Part shown: positions 14,289 through 15,006 of the stretch, one piece after another
Position numbering within the stretch: the stretch's first letter is position 1
Layout: every line of letters starts with the position of its first letter
DNA from: Solimonas sp966252075
Lineage (GTDB): Bacteria; Pseudomonadota; Gammaproteobacteria; Nevskiales; Nevskiaceae
Assembly (NCBI GenBank): GCA_966252075.1
Contig: CBINNP010000065.1
Location: forward strand, 1 to 15,006
Direction of reading: 5' to 3'
DNA length: 15,006 nt
Translations under genes and position numbers: made by a program
Notes under the pieces: model-generated
Told to the model about the DNA's origin: nothing
Seen by the model: only the letters and a program-made list of their open reading frames with translations
Databases searched by the model: none

Positions 14289-15006
14289 ATGAACACAGCC
14301 ACCGATAGCAGCACAAGGGTCCACCGCTATGCGGTGGGCGCAGGGCTGGAGGTGGTGGCGGACGTGGGCGGTGATCCGGCGGCGCCGGCGGTGATCCTGC
14401 TACATGGCGGCGGACAGACACGTCACTCCTGGCGCGGCGCGATGCGCGAACTGCTGCGGCAGGGTTATCACGTCATCAATCTGGATGCGCGTGGTCACGG
14501 CCAGAGCGGCTGGTCGGCGGATGCCGACTATCAGCTGGAGACCCTGGCCGATGACCTGCTGCAGGTCATTGCCACGCTGCCGACCAAGCCGGCGCTGGTC
14601 GGGGCGTCGATGGGCGGCGCGACCGCGTTGTACGCAGCCGGCAAGCATGCACAGCCGCTGGCAGCGGCCTTGGTCCTCGTCGACGTGGTGCCGCGCATCG
14701 ATCCGGCAGGCGCCAACCGCGTCATCGGCTTCATGAACAGCCGCAAGGAGGGCTTCGCGAATCTGGAGGAGGTTGCCGATGCAGTGGCCACCTACAACCC
14801 GCACCGGCCGCGTCCGAGCAACATCCAGGGCCTGATGAAGAACCTGCGGCATGGCGACGACGGCCGCCTGTACTGGCACTGGGATCCACGCATCATGGAC
14901 AACCCACGCCGCGTCGAGCCGCCCGATCTGGCCGAGACGCTGCTGCAGGCGGCTACCAATGTGCGGGCGCCGACCCTGCTGGTGCGCGGCATGCAGAGCG
15001 ACATCG
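14289..15006 (+). CDS. Alpha/beta-fold hydrolase (partial, cut by right edge)
   Basis: The frame is open from ATG 14289 to the window end (239 full codons, no stop). The alpha/beta hydrolase fold is shown by LLHGGGQTRHSW (residues 37-48, oxyanion-hole HG), LDARGHGQSG (65-74), and the nucleophile elbow GASMGG with S107. VRAPTLLVRGMQSDI near the edge is the strand that normally carries the acid residue region; the catalytic His lies beyond the window. No signal peptide is seen, so it is cytoplasmic. Substrate is unknown: esterase, thioesterase-like or ring-opening roles are all possible. It is 45 bp after the SDR with a GAGG at 14276-14279, and looks like a member of the same operon. Confidence 0.87.
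   Translation, partial: MNTATDSSTRVHRYAVGAGLEVVADVGGDPAAPAVILLHGGGQTRHSWRGAMRELLRQGYHVINLDARGHGQSGWSADADYQLETLADDLLQVIATLPTKPALVGASMGGATALYAAGKHAQPLAAALVLVDVVPRIDPAGANRVIGFMNSRKEGFANLEEVADAVATYNPHRPRPSNIQGLMKNLRHGDDGRLYWHWDPRIMDNPRRVEPPDLAETLLQAATNVRAPTLLVRGMQSDI

Noticed and set aside
1..15006. tRNA, rRNA, CRISPR array, insertion sequence or prophage genes
   Set aside because: Looked for on both strands; no repeat-spacer series, transposase motif, flanking inverted repeats or structural RNA was seen.

Overview
The window is GC-rich bacterial chromosome with almost no intergenic space. The gene order fabD-fabG-acpP-fabF-pabB-pabC-mltG-tmk-holB-pilZ is the conserved fatty-acid-synthesis cluster of Gammaproteobacteria. 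The close match of PilZ to the pseudomonad/xanthomonad type-IV-pilus protein, including its conserved C-terminal tail, fits this. I infer a GC-rich gammaproteobacterium of the Xanthomonadales/Nevskiales (Solimonadaceae) kind, but the genus cannot be read from this sequence.

Region 1 (1-8216, + strand) is a housekeeping block. It holds the C-terminal part of malonyl-CoA:ACP transacylase, then 3-ketoacyl-ACP reductase, acyl carrier protein and ketoacyl-ACP synthase II. These are followed by the two chorismate-to-p-aminobenzoate genes (pabB, pabC), the lytic transglycosylase MltG, thymidylate kinase, the DNA polymerase III delta' subunit and PilZ. Several junctions are 4-base start/stop overlaps (pabB/pabC, mltG/tmk, tmk/holB), so this is tightly coupled transcription and translation. 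acpP has the only long upstream gap (205 bp), with a likely promoter and several dyad elements.

Region 2 (8223-9242, - strand) is one convergent gene encoding an unusual signalling-type protein: a degenerate N-terminal region, a well-preserved cyclic-nucleotide-binding domain and a C-terminal rhodanese domain with its catalytic cysteine. It ends 6 bp from the end of pilZ, where many relatives carry tatD.

Region 3 (9243-15006, + strand) is an accessory-looking catabolic operon. It encodes a TetR-family regulator, a thiolase, a two-domain enoyl-CoA hydratase/3-hydroxyacyl-CoA dehydrogenase, an HSD17B10-like short-chain dehydrogenase and an alpha/beta hydrolase cut off by the window edge. A sigma70-like promoter with a perfect 7-bp inverted repeat (TTGCTTG-TCG-CAAGCAA) immediately downstream of its -10 lies just before the regulator's start. 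This suggests autorepression of the whole operon, probably relieved by an acyl-CoA or related ligand. The left part of the window builds fatty acids and the right part degrades some acyl-CoA substrate.

I saw no tRNA, rRNA, CRISPR, insertion sequence, phage gene or plainly novel system. The best leads are the TetR operator/beta-oxidation cassette, the cNMP-rhodanese fusion next to pilZ, and an Asn-to-Asp change at a catalytic-tetrad position of FabG.
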